64,000 nucleotides of DNA from Ottowia sp. SB7-C50 (GCF_033110285.1 NZ_CP136995.1:1798001-1862000), one strand, 5' to 3'. Positions 37,341 through 54,212 are shown, numbered from the stretch's first letter. The notes: generated by a model not told the origin, from the sequence alone. Program-made: numbers and translations.

Positions 37341-38593
37341 TCATCCCGCGCCAGCCTGTGCCAGCGCGATGCCGGCCCCTGCGCAGGTCAGCACCACGAT
37401 CCAGGGCGGCACTTTCCAGCGCATCAGGGCCAGCAGCGCCACCGCCGCCAGCACCACGTCGGCCACACTGCGCAGGCCGTGCGTGGCCACCGGGTCGATC
37501 AGCGCCGCCAGCAGCAAGCCCACTACCGCCGCGTTCACAGCTGAAAGGGCCGCTCGCGCTTCAGGCACGGATTTCAGCCGCTCCCAAAAGGGTAGCGCCC
37601 CGACCACCAGAAAAAACGCCGGCAGAAAGATGGCACCCAGTGCCAGCCCGCCGCCCCACCAGCCGGTGGGCGCACCGCTGCGCGCCGCACCCAGAAAGGC
37701 GGCAAACGTGAACAGCGGCCCCGGCACGGCCTGCGCGGCGCCGTAGCCGGCCAGAAAGACGTTCTCGCTGACCCAGCCCGTCGGCACCACCTCGGCCTGC
37801 AGCAAGGGCAACACCACATGGCCGCCGCCGAACACCAGCGCGCCAGCGCGGTAGAAGGCATCGACCAGCGCCAATGCGGGTGGCGTGCTGGTGCCCCCCC
37901 AGCTGCACCGCCAGCGGCAGACCGATCAGCAGCAGCGCGAACACGATGAGCCAGGGCGCGCCGCGTCGCTTCGAGGTTGTGGGTGCAGCGTGCCGCGCGT
38001 GGGGGGGCCGACGCCACCGGGGCGCGCACCACGCCGGCCGCGCCCAAGGCCGCCGCAGCCGCCATCAGCGCCAACTGGGTCCAGGCCGTCGGCCAGGCCA
38101 ACGCCAGCGCCGCCACGGCCAGCGCCAGCAGCCGCCGGCGAAGGTCCGGGCACAACTGCCGCGCCATGCCCCACACGGCTTGCGCCACCACGGCCACCGC
38201 CACCACTTTCAGCCCGTGCAGCGCACCCTGGGCCAGCGGGTGGTCCATGCGCCCGTGCGACAACCCAAGCGCCAGCGCGATCAGGGCGGCCGCCGAGGGC
38301 AGCGTAAAACCCGCCCAGGCGGCCAGCGCGCCCGCCACGCCCGCACGCTGCAGGCCCAGCGCCATGCCGACCTGGCTGCTGGCCGGGCCGGGCAGGAACT
38401 GGCACAGCGCCACCAGTTCGGCGTAAGCCGCCTCGCTGAGCCACGCGCGCCGCACCACGAACTCGTCGCGAAAATACCCGATGTGGGCCACCGGGCCGCC
38501 AAACGACGTCAGCCCCAGGCGCAGAAAGACCAGGAAGATGTGCCCCACGCTGTCGCGCGAAGCTTCAGGGGGCAGGGCGGTGGGCGGCGTCAT
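37341..38593 (-). CDS. chrA: Chromate transporter, frame broken twice
   Basis: The protein is a CHR-family membrane transporter with two homologous halves (FLRLGLTSFGGPVAHIGYF, QFLPGPASSQVGMALG; then ALVFGGGHVVLPLLQAEVV, FLAGYGAAQAVPGPLFTFAAFLG). The frame breaks at G7 (38001-38007) and at C7 (37893-37899). Removing one base from each restores a continuous sequence through the linker (SKRRGAPWLIVFALLLIGLPLAVQ). I take ATG 38593 as start; the frame is open further up. The two breaks look like homopolymer errors. It exports chromate or sulfate-like anions. It is antisense to the flanking operons. Confidence 0.85.
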
Positions 38594-38689
38594 GGCGGCC
38601 GCCAGCATAGCCGGCGCGGGTGACGCAGCGCTGGCCACCCTGTGCGGGTAAGCGAGCGCCTCGGCTGGCACGCAGCGTGCTTGGCCGGC

Positions 38690-38719
38690 TTGTCAAGCGC
38701 GGGGTTTTGGTGCTAAAAT
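38690..38719 (+). promoter_or_regulatory. Promoter of the rimP-nusA-infB operon
   Basis: TTGTCA (38690-38695) and TAAAAT (38714-38719) with 18-bp spacing form a good sigma70 promoter. It lies about 100 nt before rimP, and no other candidate is visible. Confidence 0.6.
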
Positions 38720-38740
38720 TCGCCTGATTTGACGACCACT

Positions 38741-38770
38741 TGGGCGGCCTAGCACCCGCCCATTTTTTTT
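38741..38770 (+). terminator. Leader terminator/attenuator before rimP
   Basis: TGGGCGG (38741-38747) pairs with CCGCCCA (38755-38761), followed by eight T after one further base. It sits between the operon promoter and the rimP start, where a terminator would block the operon, so it is likely a conditional attenuator. NusA-dependent control of this operon is known in other bacteria. Confidence 0.65.
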
Positions 38771-38816
38771 GCCCGTCGTTTTGATGGGCCCGGATGCAAC
38801 CTTCTAAAAAGGCCAC

Positions 38817-39395
38817 GTGGCACTGCAGCAGACCATTGACGATACCGTGCGTGGGCTCGGTTTTGAATTGATCGAGGTGGAACGTTCCGCCGGGGGCTTG
38901 CTGCGCGTCACCATCGACCACCCTTGGACGCCCGGCGCGCCCGAGCAGCTGATCACCGTCGAGGATTGCGAGCGCGTCACGCGCCAGTTGCAGTATGTAT
39001 TGGAAGTCGACAACGTCGATTACAAGCGGCTCGAAGTCTCGTCGCCCGGCATTGATCGCCCGCTGCGCCACGTGCAGGACTTCGAGCGTTTCGAGGGCGA
39101 ACTGGTCGACCTGACGCTGAAGGCGCCCATTGGCGACGCGGCGGCAGGCCAGGTGCATGCCAACCGCAAGAAGTTTCGCGGTGCGCTGCAGCGCGGCGAA
39201 GGCAGCAGCTGGCAGATTGTGTGGCGCGACGAGCCGGCCACCAAGCCGGGCCAGCGCGTCAGCGCCAAGCGGCCGCCGGCGCCCGAGCAGGCGCTGACCT
39301 TCGAACTGGATGAATTGCAGTCGGCGCGGCTGGCGCCGGTGGTGGATTTCAAGGGACGCAAGTCGCCCGCAGGCAACACCGAAAACCTGGAATAA
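38817..39395 (+). CDS. rimP: Ribosome maturation factor RimP
   Basis: Start GTG 38817, 192 residues. The N-domain (IDDTVRGLGFELIEVERSAGG, LRVTIDHP) and C-domain (YKRLEVSSPGIDRPLRHVQDFERFEG) match RimP, which helps assemble the 30S subunit. The middle is longer than usual, with a charged insert (about 115-160). First gene of the nusA-infB operon. Confidence 0.92.
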   Translation: MALQQTIDDTVRGLGFELIEVERSAGGLLRVTIDHPWTPGAPEQLITVEDCERVTRQLQYVLEVDNVDYKRLEVSSPGIDRPLRHVQDFERFEGELVDLTLKAPIGDAAAGQVHANRKKFRGALQRGEGSSWQIVWRDEPATKPGQRVSAKRPPAPEQALTFELDELQSARLAPVVDFKGRKSPAGNTENLE

Positions 39396-39454
39396 CGCAG
39401 ATCGAAAGCGCCCGGGGCGCTTTCATTTAGAGAGCAATTGGAGCTGGTGGAATC

Positions 39455-40939
39455 ATGAATCGCGAACTGTTGATGCTGGTCGAGGCGATCTCGCGCGAAA
39501 AGAACGTCGAACGCGACGTGGTGTTCGGCGCCGTCGAGGCTGCCCTGGCGCAGGCCGCCAAGAAGCAGTACGAGGGCGACGTCGACATCCGCGTGGCGAT
39601 TGACCGCGACACCGGCGTGTACGAAACCTTCCGCCGTTGGCACGTGGTGCCCGACGAGGCCGGCCTGCAACTGCCCGACCAGGAAATCCTGCTGTTCGAG
39701 GCCAAGGAGCAGATCGCCGACATCGAGGTGGACGAATACATCGAAGAGGCCGTCGAATCGGTGCCCATCGGCCGCATCGGCGCCATGGCGGCCAAGCAGG
39801 TCATCCTGCAGAAAATCCGAGACGCCGAGCGCGAGATGCTGCTGAGCGACTTCATGAGCCGGGGCGAGAAGATCTTCACCGGCACCGTCAAGCGCATGGA
39901 CAAGGGCGACATCCTGGTCGAGTCCGGCCGGGTGGAAGGCCGCCTGCGCCGCAGCGAAATGATCCCGAAGGAAAACCTGCGCAACGGCGACCGTGTGCGG
40001 GCCATGATCATGGAGGTCGACCTGACCCTGCGCGGCGCGCCCATCCTGCTGTCGCGCTCCGCCCCCGAGTTCATGATCGAGCTGTTCCGCCAGGAAGTGC
40101 CCGAGATCGAACAGGGCCTGCTCGAGATCAAGAGCTGCGCGCGCGACCCCGGCAGCCGCGCCAAGATCGCCGTGCTGAGCCACGACAAGCGGGTCGACCC
40201 CATCGGCACCTGCGTCGGCGTGCGTGGCACGCGCGTCAACGCCGTCACCAACGAGCTGGCGGGCGAGCGCGTCGACATCGTGCTGTGGTCCGACGACCCG
40301 GCGCAGTTCGTCATCGGCGCGCTGGCACCCGCCAACGTGTCGTCCATCGTGGTCGATGAAGAAAAGCACGCCATGGACGTGGTGGTGGACGAGGAAAACC
40401 TGGCCATCGCCATTGGCCGCGGCGGGCAGAACGTGCGCCTGGCGTCCGAACTGACGGGCTGGAAGATCAACATCATGGACGCCAACGAGTCGGCGCAGAA
40501 GCAGGCCGAGGAAACCGGTTCGCTGCGCCAGCTGTTCATGGAAAAGCTCGACGTCGACCAGGAAATCGCCGACATCCTGATCGAGGAAGGCTTCACCAGC
40601 CTCGAAGAAGTGGCCTACGTGCCGATCCAGGAAATGCTGGACATCGAGAGCTTCGACGAAGAAACCGTCGAGGAGCTGCGCGCCCGCGCCAAGGACGCGC
40701 TGCTGACGCAGGAAATCGCGCGCGAGGAAAGCGTCGATTCCGTGTCGCAGGACCTGCGTGACCTGGAAGGCCTGACGCCCGACCTGATTGGCCGACTGGC
40801 CGAAGCCGGCGTGCAGACGCGCGACGACCTGGCCGACCTGGCCATTGACGAATTGACCGAGATTACAGGGCAGTCTGAAGAGGACGCCCGCGCCCTGATC
40901 CTGAAGGCCCGCGAACACTGGTTCGCCGACCAAGAGTAA
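39455..40939 (+). CDS. nusA: Transcription termination/antitermination factor NusA
   Basis: 494 residues in the usual order: NusA N-domain ([17 protein letters not shown]), S1 ([19 protein letters not shown]), KH1/KH2 ([43 protein letters not shown]) and two acidic C-terminal helix-hairpin-helix repeats ([38 protein letters not shown]). It binds RNA polymerase and nascent RNA and may autoregulate through the leader hairpin. Confidence 0.97.
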   Translation: MNRELLMLVEAISREKNVERDVVFGAVEAALAQAAKKQYEGDVDIRVAIDRDTGVYETFRRWHVVPDEAGLQLPDQEILLFEAKEQIADIEVDEYIEEAVESVPIGRIGAMAAKQVILQKIRDAEREMLLSDFMSRGEKIFTGTVKRMDKGDILVESGRVEGRLRRSEMIPKENLRNGDRVRAMIMEVDLTLRGAPILLSRSAPEFMIELFRQEVPEIEQGLLEIKSCARDPGSRAKIAVLSHDKRVDPIGTCVGVRGTRVNAVTNELAGERVDIVLWSDDPAQFVIGALAPANVSSIVVDEEKHAMDVVVDEENLAIAIGRGGQNVRLASELTGWKINIMDANESAQKQAEETGSLRQLFMEKLDVDQEIADILIEEGFTSLEEVAYVPIQEMLDIESFDEETVEELRARAKDALLTQEIAREESVDSVSQDLRDLEGLTPDLIGRLAEAGVQTRDDLADLAIDELTEITGQSEEDARALILKAREHWFADQE

Positions 40940-40963
40940 TGGGCATGGAGACCGACACAGCAT

Positions 40964-43798
<2,835 letters not shown>

Positions 43799-43810
43799 GC
43801 GGAGAAGGTC

Positions 43811-44491
43811 ATGCAGTTCATCGGAAGGCTATGGCGCCAGAACAAGGGGTTCATGCTCTTTATCGGCCTGATGCTCATATTCCGTTCGGCGGTAGCTGAC
43901 TGGAACTATGTGCCTTCGTCCTCAATGAACCCCACGCTCCTGGCCGGGGATCGGGTGTTGATCGACAAGCGTGCGTACAGTCTGCGCGTTCCGTTCACGC
44001 GGTTGGAGTTGGCACGTTGGGATTCGCCGCATCGCGGCGACGTGATCACGTTCGACTCGCCTGCTGACGATCTCAATCTCATCAAGCGTGTCGTTGCGGT
44101 TGCGGGTGACGAAGTATCGATGTGGGACAACCAGTTGATCATTAATGGTCGTCCCGTGTCGCGTCATCTGGCGCAGCAGGAGCGCTGGCTGCCAACCGAA
44201 GCCGGTTGGATCAAGGCGCAGATCTGGCGCGAGGAGTTGACGGAGCAAAGCATTTCAGTCGCTACGTTGCTCGAACACAATCGCTTCAAGAGCTTCGCTC
44301 CCGTTCGCGTGCCTGAGGGTCATGTGATGGTGTTAGGTGACAGTCGTGACAATAGCCGCGATTCCCGGTTCCTCGGCTTCATTGACGTAGGCCGCGTGAC
44401 AGGACGCGCAGTTCGGGTGGCCATGTCGCACGATCTGGGCCGCGCCTATCTGCCGCGCATGGATCGCTGGTGGTTGCCGCTGCACCTCTGA
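43811..44491 (+). CDS. Signal peptidase I (S26) paralogue inside the infB operon
   Basis: 226 residues. It has one N-terminal membrane segment ([19 protein letters not shown]), the catalytic Ser38 in PSSSMNPTL, Lys92 in [11 protein letters not shown] and the box [12 protein letters not shown]. It cleaves signal peptides at the periplasmic face. It is shorter than LepB, which has a second helix, and its DNA is less GC-rich and uses codons unlike infB and rbfA on either side. Spacing to both neighbours is about 12 nt, so it is co-transcribed. Its placement here rather than next to lepA is unusual. Confidence 0.85.
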   Translation: MQFIGRLWRQNKGFMLFIGLMLIFRSAVADWNYVPSSSMNPTLLAGDRVLIDKRAYSLRVPFTRLELARWDSPHRGDVITFDSPADDLNLIKRVVAVAGDEVSMWDNQLIINGRPVSRHLAQQERWLPTEAGWIKAQIWREELTEQSISVATLLEHNRFKSFAPVRVPEGHVMVLGDSRDNSRDSRFLGFIDVGRVTGRAVRVAMSHDLGRAYLPRMDRWWLPLHL

Positions 44492-44501
44492 AGGGGCGTC
44501 G

Positions 44502-44882
44502 ATGCCACACAAGAAGTCATCCACCCCCAATCGCGGCTTTCGCGTCGCCGACCAGATCCAGCGCGATCTGGCGGAGCTGATCGCGCGCGAATTGAAGGAC
44601 CCGCGCGTCGGCATGGTCACGATCAACGCGGTCGAGGTCACGCCCGACTATGCGCACGCCAAGGTGTTCTTCAGCCTGCTCACTGGCGATCCGGTCGAAA
44701 CGGAAGAAGCGCTGAACCACGCCGCGGGCCACCTGCGCAACGGGCTGTTCAAGCGCCTGCACATCCACACCGTGCCCACGCTGCACTTCATCTTCGACCG
44801 CACCACCGAGCGCGCGGCCGACATGAACGCGCTCATCGCCAAGGCGGTGGCATCGCGTTCGAAGGAAGACGACACGCCATGA
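44502..44882 (+). CDS. rbfA: 30S ribosome-binding factor RbfA
   Basis: 126 residues with the KH-like RbfA fold ([67 protein letters not shown]). It aids 16S 5'-end maturation and cold adaptation. It overlaps truB by 4 nt. Confidence 0.95.
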   Translation: MPHKKSSTPNRGFRVADQIQRDLAELIARELKDPRVGMVTINAVEVTPDYAHAKVFFSLLTGDPVETEEALNHAAGHLRNGLFKRLHIHTVPTLHFIFDRTTERAADMNALIAKAVASRSKEDDTP

Positions 44883-45858
44883 CCGCCACCCCTCGTGCAC
44901 GGGTGCAGCGGCGCCCAGTGCATGGGGTGTTGCTGCTCGACAAACCGCTGGGCCTGTCCAGCAACCAGGCGTTGCAAAAGGCCAAGTGGCTGCTGCGCGC
45001 CGAAAAGGCCGGCCACACCGGCACGCTTGACCCGCTGGCGACCGGCGTGCTGCCGCTGTGCTTTGGCGCGGCCACCAAGTTCAGCGGCCTGCACCTGGAC
45101 GCCGACAAGACCTACGAAACCACGGTGCGGCTGGGTGTGACCACCAGCACCGCCGATGCCGAAGGCGAGGTACTGCGCCACCTACCGGTGGATTGCAGCG
45201 TCGGCCAGGTCGTCGAAGTGCTGGACTGTTTTACCGGGCCGATCAGCCAGGTGCCGCCCATGCACAGTGCGCTCAAGAAGGACGGCAAGGCGCTGTACGA
45301 ATATGCGCGCGCTGGCGAGACGGTCGAGCGCGCGCCGCGCGACGTGGTGATCCATGAACTCGACCTGCTCGACATGGATCTGACCGGCGAGACGCCCCAC
45401 CTGAGCCTGCGCGTGCGCTGCAGCAAGGGCACGTACATCCGCACCCTGGGCGAAGACATCGGCCAGGCCCTGGGTTGCGGCGGTCACCTGTCGCAATTGC
45501 GCCGCACCGTGACCGGGCCGTTCACCGTTGCGCGGTGCATCACCCTCGAACAACTCGAAGCCATGGCCGAACCCGAACGCCTGGCCGCGCTGCGCCCGCC
45601 TGAAGCATTGCTGCCCGACCACGCCACCGTCACGCTGGCGGGCGACGAGGCAGGGCGCTTTCTGTCCGGCATGCGCCGTCGCGGCGCGTGGCCGGATGCG
45701 GAGCAGGTGGCTGTCTTCGGCGCCGCGCCGCGTGCGCTGCTCGGCACCGCCCACGTGAAGGCGGGCGAACTCATTCCGGGCCGCTTGCTGAGCCCGATCG
45801 AAATCCAGCAAACCCTGATGCAGACAGCGCCTGACGCTGCAAGAACCGAAGCAATCGC

Positions 45859-45862
<4 letters not shown>
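44879..45862 (+). CDS. truB: tRNA pseudouridine(55) synthase TruB
   Basis: 327 residues. The catalytic Asp51 is in [33 protein letters not shown], the TruB thumb region ([25 protein letters not shown]) and [15 protein letters not shown] are present. It makes pseudouridine 55 in the tRNA T-loop. The start overlaps rbfA and the stop overlaps typA by 4 nt each. Confidence 0.95.
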
Positions 45863-47691
<1,829 letters not shown>

Positions 47692-47720
47692 GCGTTGCGG
47701 CACGACCCCGCTATCGCCCC

Positions 47721-48659
47721 ATGAACCGCCCCGCATGGAGCCACACCCGCGCGGTGTGGACGATGGTGCTGGTCACGCTGCTGTGGTCCACGGCGGGCGT
47801 GGTGTCGCGCCAGCTGACGGCGGCGCAGGGCTTTGAGGTCACTTTCTGGCGCAGTTTTTTCACGGCGCTGTCGCTGCTGGTCATCCTGCCGCTCTGGCAG
47901 GGCGCGGGCGTGTGGGCGGGCATGCCGTGGCGGCGCGGCGCGTTCTGGCTGTCGGGCGCGTGCTGGGCGACGATGTTCACCGCCTTCATGGTCGCGCTGA
48001 CGCTGACCAGCGTGGCGCACGTGCTGGTCACGCTGGCGCTGGGGCCGCTGCTGACCGCGCTGCTGGCGCGCGTGGTGACCGGCCACCGGCTGCCGGGCCG
48101 CACCTGGGCGGCCATCGCCGTGGCCGGCGTGGGCATGGCGTGGATGTTCGGCGGGCAGATGGGCGGCGCTGCGGGGGGCTGGCTGGGCTCGGTGGTGGCG
48201 CTGGGGGTGCCCATGGCGGCGGCCATCAACTGGTCGGTCACGCAGCGCAGTCAGGCGCACGGCGAGCCGATTGACCTGGTGCCAGCCGTGCTGCTGGGCG
48301 CCGTGATCTCCAGCGCCGTCACGCTGCCGCTGGCCTGGCCGTTTGCGGCCACGGCGCGTGACCTGGGCTGGCTGGGCTTTCTGGGGCTGACGCAGCTGGC
48401 CATTCCGTGCGTGCTGGCGGTGCTGTGCGCCCGCGTGCTGGCCGCTGCCGAGGTGTCGCTGCTGGCCTTGCTGGAAGTGGTGTTCGGCATCGCCCTGGCC
48501 TGGGCGCTGGCGGGCGAGACCCCGCAACGTGAAGTGTTGGCGGGCGGCTCGCTCGTCATCGGCGCGCTGGTGGTGAACGAATGGCTGGGCTGGCGCGCCG
48601 CGCAGCGGGCCGCCAGCCGCCCGGCCGACAGCGACGTGGCGCCGCTCGGCCCCGCCTGA
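47721..48659 (+). CDS. EamA/DMT-family transporter
   Basis: 312 residues with ten predicted membrane helices in two EamA repeats (MVLVTLLWSTAGVVSRQLTAAQGFEVTFWRSF and the C-half ending LLALLEVVFGIALAWALAGETPQREVLAGGSLVIGALVVNEW). It probably exports a small metabolite; the substrate is unknown. A G6 run near 48170 is in frame. It lies 29 nt after typA. Confidence 0.88.
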   Translation: MNRPAWSHTRAVWTMVLVTLLWSTAGVVSRQLTAAQGFEVTFWRSFFTALSLLVILPLWQGAGVWAGMPWRRGAFWLSGACWATMFTAFMVALTLTSVAHVLVTLALGPLLTALLARVVTGHRLPGRTWAAIAVAGVGMAWMFGGQMGGAAGGWLGSVVALGVPMAAAINWSVTQRSQAHGEPIDLVPAVLLGAVISSAVTLPLAWPFAATARDLGWLGFLGLTQLAIPCVLAVLCARVLAAAEVSLLALLEVVFGIALAWALAGETPQREVLAGGSLVIGALVVNEWLGWRAAQRAASRPADSDVAPLGPA

Positions 48660-48781
48660 CGCCATGGCGCCCGCCGCGCTGGCGGCTTGTGCATCAAATA
48701 AACGCCCACCGCCCGCAGGATATGCGTATTAAGCTATCATTTTTATATTGTTGACTCTTGCGCGCGGCGGCGCCACAGCCC

Positions 48782-49910
48782 ATGACCCTGACCTCGACGC
48801 CCGATGCGGCCCCCCCTTGTCATCACCGAACGCGCCGCCTATGGCGTGGGCCTCATCACCCTGAACCGCCCACAGGCGCTGAATGCGCTGTCGCTGCCCA
48901 TGGTGCGCACGCTGACCGACACACTGCGCAGCTGGCAGCGCGACCCCGGCATCAAGGCCGTGGCCATTCGCGGCATGGGCAAGTCGCCCGATGGCTTTGC
49001 GCCGTTCGGCGCCTTCTGTGCGGGCGGCGACATCCGGTTCTTCCACCAGGCCGCGCTGGCGGGCGACGCCGCGCTGGGCGATTTCTTCACCGAGGAATAC
49101 GCGCTCAACCACCTGATCTTCACCTACGGCAAGCCTTACATCGCATTCATGGACGGCATCGTCATGGGTGGTGGCATGGGCCTGTCGCAAGGCGCCAGCC
49201 TGCGCGTGGTGACCGAGCACACCCGCATGGCCATGCCCGAAACGCGCATCGGCCTTTTCCCCGACGTCGGCGGCGGGCACTTCCTGGGCCGCTTGCCCGG
49301 CCATCTGGGCGAATACATCGCGCTGACGGGCCACGTGCTGAAGGGCGACGCCGCCGTGGCCGCCAGGCTGGCCGATGGCAGCGTGGCCTCTGCCGAGCTG
49401 CCCGCCATCTGGCAGCACCTCGCTGAAACCGACTGGCCCGATGGCGCGGCCGCGCAGCGCTGGGTGGCCGCGCAGTTTGCGCCGCCCACGGCCGACCGGC
49501 TGCCGCACCAGGGCGAGATCGACCACTTCTTCGGCCAGCCCGACGTGCCCGCCATCGTGGGCGCGCTGGAGGCCGCCGATTCGGCCTGGGCGCGCGACAC
49601 CGCGGCCGAGCTGCGCACGCGTTCGCCGCTGATGCTGCACGTGACGCTGGAGCAGATTCGGCGCGCGCGCGGCATGGCGCTGGCCGACGAACTGCGCATG
49701 GAGCGCGACCTGGTGCACCACTGCTTCCACCTGCGCGAGGGGCAGGGCAGCGAAACGGTGGAAGGCATCCGCGCGCTGGCCGTGGACAAGGACCATGCGC
49801 CGCGCTGGAACCCCCAGCGCATCGAGGACATTCGCCCCGACATGGTGGCGCCGTTCTTCTTCAGCCCGTGGGAGCCGGTGGCGCATCCATTGGCATCGCT
49901 GGGCGGTTGA
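48782..49910 (+). CDS. Enoyl-CoA hydratase family, 3-hydroxyisobutyryl-CoA hydrolase-like
   Basis: The long crotonase form with FCAGGDIRFFHQ (oxyanion hole), IVMGGGMGLSQGASLRVVTE, MPETRIGLFPDVGGGHFLGRLPG and a C-terminal ECH_2 domain. This pattern is typical of 3-hydroxyisobutyryl-CoA hydrolase in valine breakdown. The start is uncertain: ATG 48782 (MTLTSTPDAAPLVITERA) requires one base fewer in a C7 run near 48809-48816. Without that change the frame can only open at ATG 48804. No ribosome site is clear for either. Confidence 0.8.
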
Positions 49911-50041
49911 ATTTGCATCCGATTGGCGTCTTGCGCACGCCAGTGGCGCGTTTATAGCTATTTAAAAGATAGCGATCGACTGTAAAACTGGATGGGTGAT
50001 GGCATCACGCACGCAGCCATTGCACCCCGATACCGCCCATG

Positions 50042-50071
50042 AAAAAAGCCGTGGGTCACCCCACGGCTTGG
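50042..50071 (-). terminator. Intrinsic terminator after the lipoprotein gene
   Basis: The stem AGCCGTGGG/CCCACGGCT is followed on the minus strand by six T (AAAAAA on plus at 50042-50047). It lies about 45 nt beyond the lipoprotein stop. Confidence 0.85.
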
Positions 50072-50114
50072 GACTGAAGCGCGCGACCGGTAGATGCCCG
50101 TCGCGGCCCGTGCG

Positions 50115-50528
50115 TCAGCGGCGCGCGATGCGCCAGTTGCCGCCCACGCCGTCGCCCAGCTTGTCGCCGACCTTGGCGTCTTTCACAAAGTAGTACAGCG
50201 GCATGCCCTTGTACGCCCACTGCTTGCTGCCGTCGGCGCGCGTGATGATGGTGTAGTCGCCCAGCGGCACGGCCGAGGCGGTCACGCCCAGCGGCGGCCA
50301 GTTGGCGGCGCAGGCGTCGACGCAGGCCGACTTGCCGCTGCCCGCCACGTCGCGGCTGAACACGTACAGCGTGCGGCCATCCGGGCCGACCAGCGTGCCG
50401 TCCACGGCCTGCGTGGGCGTGCTGGGCCGCGCATTGGCGGGCACGTTGCCGGCGGTGGGTTGGGTGGTGCCGCAGGCAGCCAGCAGGGCAGCGGTGGCGA
50501 GGGCGGCGGTCAATGCCTTGATGTTCAT
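50115..50528 (-). CDS. COG4315-type secreted repeat lipoprotein
   Basis: Start ATG 50528, 137 residues. Lipoprotein signal LATAALLAACGTT has a clear LAAC lipobox. The mature part holds two copies of the secreted-repeat motif: TLVGPDGRTLYVFSRDVAGSGKSACVDACAANWPPL and RADGSKQWAYKGMPLYYFVKD. It should sit in the outer membrane or periplasm; function is unknown. One copy has a pair of cysteines. Confidence 0.85.
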   Translation of the reverse strand: MNIKALTAALATAALLAACGTTQPTAGNVPANARPSTPTQAVDGTLVGPDGRTLYVFSRDVAGSGKSACVDACAANWPPLGVTASAVPLGDYTIITRADGSKQWAYKGMPLYYFVKDAKVGDKLGDGVGGNWRIARR

Positions 50529-50612
50529 GCGAAGCACTCCTGTCGTCAGTGTGGATAACCCAAAGAGTGTAGCCCCCGCGCATGCCGCCGGCCTGTGGGA
50601 CAAGCGGCCGCG

Positions 50613-51092
50613 TCAGCGGTGGCGCTCTTTCATGGCGCGCTCCACCTCGCGCTTGCCTTCGCGCTCCTTGATGGTGTCGCGCTTGTCGTGCGTGGCCTTG
50701 CCCTTGGCCAGGGCGATCTCGCACTTTACGCGGCAGTTCTTCCAGTGCAGGTTGATGGGCACCAGCGTGTAGCCTTTTTGCTCGACCTTGCCGATCAGCC
50801 GGCGAATCTCGTCGGCCTTCATCAGCAGCTTCTTGGTGCGCACCGCGTCGGGCCGCACGTGGGTGCTGGCGGTGCCCAGCGGGTTGATCTGGCAGCCGAT
50901 GACGAACAGCTCGCCATTGCGGATGACCACGTAGCCGTCGGTCAGCTGCGCCTTGCCGGCGCGCAGGGCCTTGACTTCCCAGCCTTCCAGCACCATGCCG
51001 GCTTCGAAGCGCTCTTCGAAGAAATAGTTGAACGCGGCTTTCTTGTTCTCGGCGATGACCGGGTTGGGTGACTTGGGTTTCTTGGTGGCCAT
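50613..51092 (-). CDS. smpB: SsrA-binding protein SmpB
   Basis: Start ATG 51092 ([11 protein letters not shown]), 159 residues. [43 protein letters not shown] and the basic C-terminal tail ([26 protein letters not shown]) identify SmpB, which delivers tmRNA to stalled ribosomes. It is divergent from ratA; the tmRNA gene is not in this window. Confidence 0.96.
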   Translation of the reverse strand: MATKKPKSPNPVIAENKKAAFNYFFEERFEAGMVLEGWEVKALRAGKAQLTDGYVVIRNGELFVIGCQINPLGTASTHVRPDAVRTKKLLMKADEIRRLIGKVEQKGYTLVPINLHWKNCRVKCEIALAKGKATHDKRDTIKEREGKREVERAMKERHR

Positions 51093-51186
51093 CTGTGAAA
51101 TATGGAGCGCTGCTCGCACTTTGCAAGCGGCTCGGGCGGCAGGCGCCGCGGGCGGGCGCCTAAAATCGGCGTGCAGCGTGCATTCT

Positions 51187-51636
51187 ATGAAATCTGTCCA
51201 CAAGTCCGTCCTGATCTGGTACACCGCCCAGGAGATGTTCGACCTGGTGATCGATGTCGAGCGCTACCCCGAATTCCTGCCCTGGTGCAACCACGGCAAG
51301 GTGCTGGAGCGCCATGAAGCCGGCCTGACGGCCGAGGTCGGCATCGACTTCAAGGGCGTGCGCCAGGTGTTCGTCACACGCAACGAACACGTGCCCGGTC
51401 GCGAGGTGAAGCTGCACCTGGTCAAGGGGCCGTTCTCGAAGCTGGAAGGCACGTGGCAGTTCACGCCGGTGCGCGAGAACGAGCGCGCCTGCCGCGTCGA
51501 TCTGCGGCTGGACTACGGCTTTTCCAACCGCCTGCTGGCCACGCTGGTGGGGCCGGTGTTCGACAAGATCGCCAACAGCCTGGTCGACGCTTTCGTGCAG
51601 CGCGCCGAACAGGTGTACGGAAGCGCGGCGGCGTGA
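51187..51636 (+). CDS. ratA: RatA-like START/SRPBCC protein
   Basis: 149 residues. [39 protein letters not shown] and the C-terminal helix [21 protein letters not shown] match the RatA/Coq10 family. It acts in ubiquinone handling, and in E. coli RatA also inhibits 70S association. The pair smpB-ratA-rnfH is a conserved neighbourhood. Confidence 0.92.
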   Translation: MKSVHKSVLIWYTAQEMFDLVIDVERYPEFLPWCNHGKVLERHEAGLTAEVGIDFKGVRQVFVTRNEHVPGREVKLHLVKGPFSKLEGTWQFTPVRENERACRVDLRLDYGFSNRLLATLVGPVFDKIANSLVDAFVQRAEQVYGSAAA

Positions 51637-51974
51637 GCGCGCCCCTGCAGGTCGTCGTGGCGTACTCGCCCGCGCCGCGCGAAGTGCATGAAATGACCCT
51701 GACGCTGCCCGCCGGCAGCACCGTGCGCGACGCGCTGCAGGCCAGCGGGTGGATCGAGCAGTTTGCCGACCTGCCCGTCGAGCCTGGCAGCGTCGGCGTG
51801 TGGGGCCGCAAGGCGCCCCCCGGCCAATTGCTGCGCGACCGCGACCGGGTGGAAATCTGGCGGCCGCTGCGGGTCGACCCCAAGCTGGCGCGGCGCGAGC
51901 GATTCGGTCAGCAGGGCGCGCGCACGGCGGGGCTGTTTGCCAAGCGCCGGCCGGGGGCGAAGCCGGGGTATTGA
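51633..51974 (+). CDS. rnfH: RnfH/UPF0125 family protein
   Basis: Start GTG 51633 overlaps the ratA stop (GTGA). The 113-residue ubiquitin-like protein has LQVVVAYSPAPREVHEMTLTLPAGSTVRDALQASG, VGVWGRKAPPG and DRVEIWRPLRVDPKLARRERF. Function is undefined; it is the usual partner of ratA. A C6 run (51816-51821) is in frame. Confidence 0.93.
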   Translation: MSAPLQVVVAYSPAPREVHEMTLTLPAGSTVRDALQASGWIEQFADLPVEPGSVGVWGRKAPPGQLLRDRDRVEIWRPLRVDPKLARRERFGQQGARTAGLFAKRRPGAKPGY

Positions 51975-52071
51975 AGACGCCAGCGGCCGCTGCGTGAAGC
52001 GCGCGTGGCCAATGGTTGACTGTGGGGTGGCCGGCCCCCAGCGCGCGGCCAGCGACGAAGCCCGTCCGGCC

Positions 52072-52602
52072 TCAGCCGCAGTCCGACGCGATGATGGCGT
52101 TGGCGCGTTTCAGTTCTTCGGCGCGCTGCGCGTCGTCCAGAAACTCGCGCTCGCCCTGGCTGTTGATGCGGGCCATGCGCATGCCCGATTCGATGGTGGC
52201 CTTGGAACTGGTCGCACGCTTGCAGTTTTCGGCGCGCGCGGCAGCGATGCGGGCTTCTTCGGCTTTCTTTTTCTCGGCCTCGGCCTGTTCGGCCTTGCGT
52301 TTTTTCTCTTCGAGTGCCTTGTCGACACCGGCGGGCGCTGCGCCGCTGGCCGCTGCGGCCGGACGGGTGGCGGCAGTCGCCGCAGCGGCGGCGGCATCGG
52401 CGGGCGGCATGGCGGTGCGCCCGGCGGGCGCCTGGCCGGCGCGGGGCTGGGCCAGCAGGTTCTTGGCCGGCACGTCGGCGGGCGGCGGTCGGTCGCTGAA
52501 CACGCGCCTGCCGTCCTTGTCGATCCATTGGTACTGGGCATGGGCCGCCATGGCGGCGGTCAGCGTCAAACCAAGAAGCAATGCGCGTGTGGGCTTCATC
52601 AT
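52072..52602 (-). CDS. DUF4124-domain exported protein
   Basis: 176 residues. A signal peptide (RALLLGLTLTAAMAAHA) leads to the DUF4124 motif QYQWIDKDGRRVFSDRPPPADVPAKN, an alanine-rich linker, a charged coiled coil (LEEKKRKAEQAEAEKKKAEEARIAAARAENC) and a C-terminal cysteine. Periplasmic or cell-wall associated; function unknown. Confidence 0.85.
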   Translation of the reverse strand: MMKPTRALLLGLTLTAAMAAHAQYQWIDKDGRRVFSDRPPPADVPAKNLLAQPRAGQAPAGRTAMPPADAAAAAATAATRPAAAASGAAPAGVDKALEEKKRKAEQAEAEKKKAEEARIAAARAENCKRATSSKATIESGMRMARINSQGEREFLDDAQRAEELKRANAIIASDCG

Positions 52603-52604
52603 GA

Positions 52605-54212
<1,608 letters not shown>

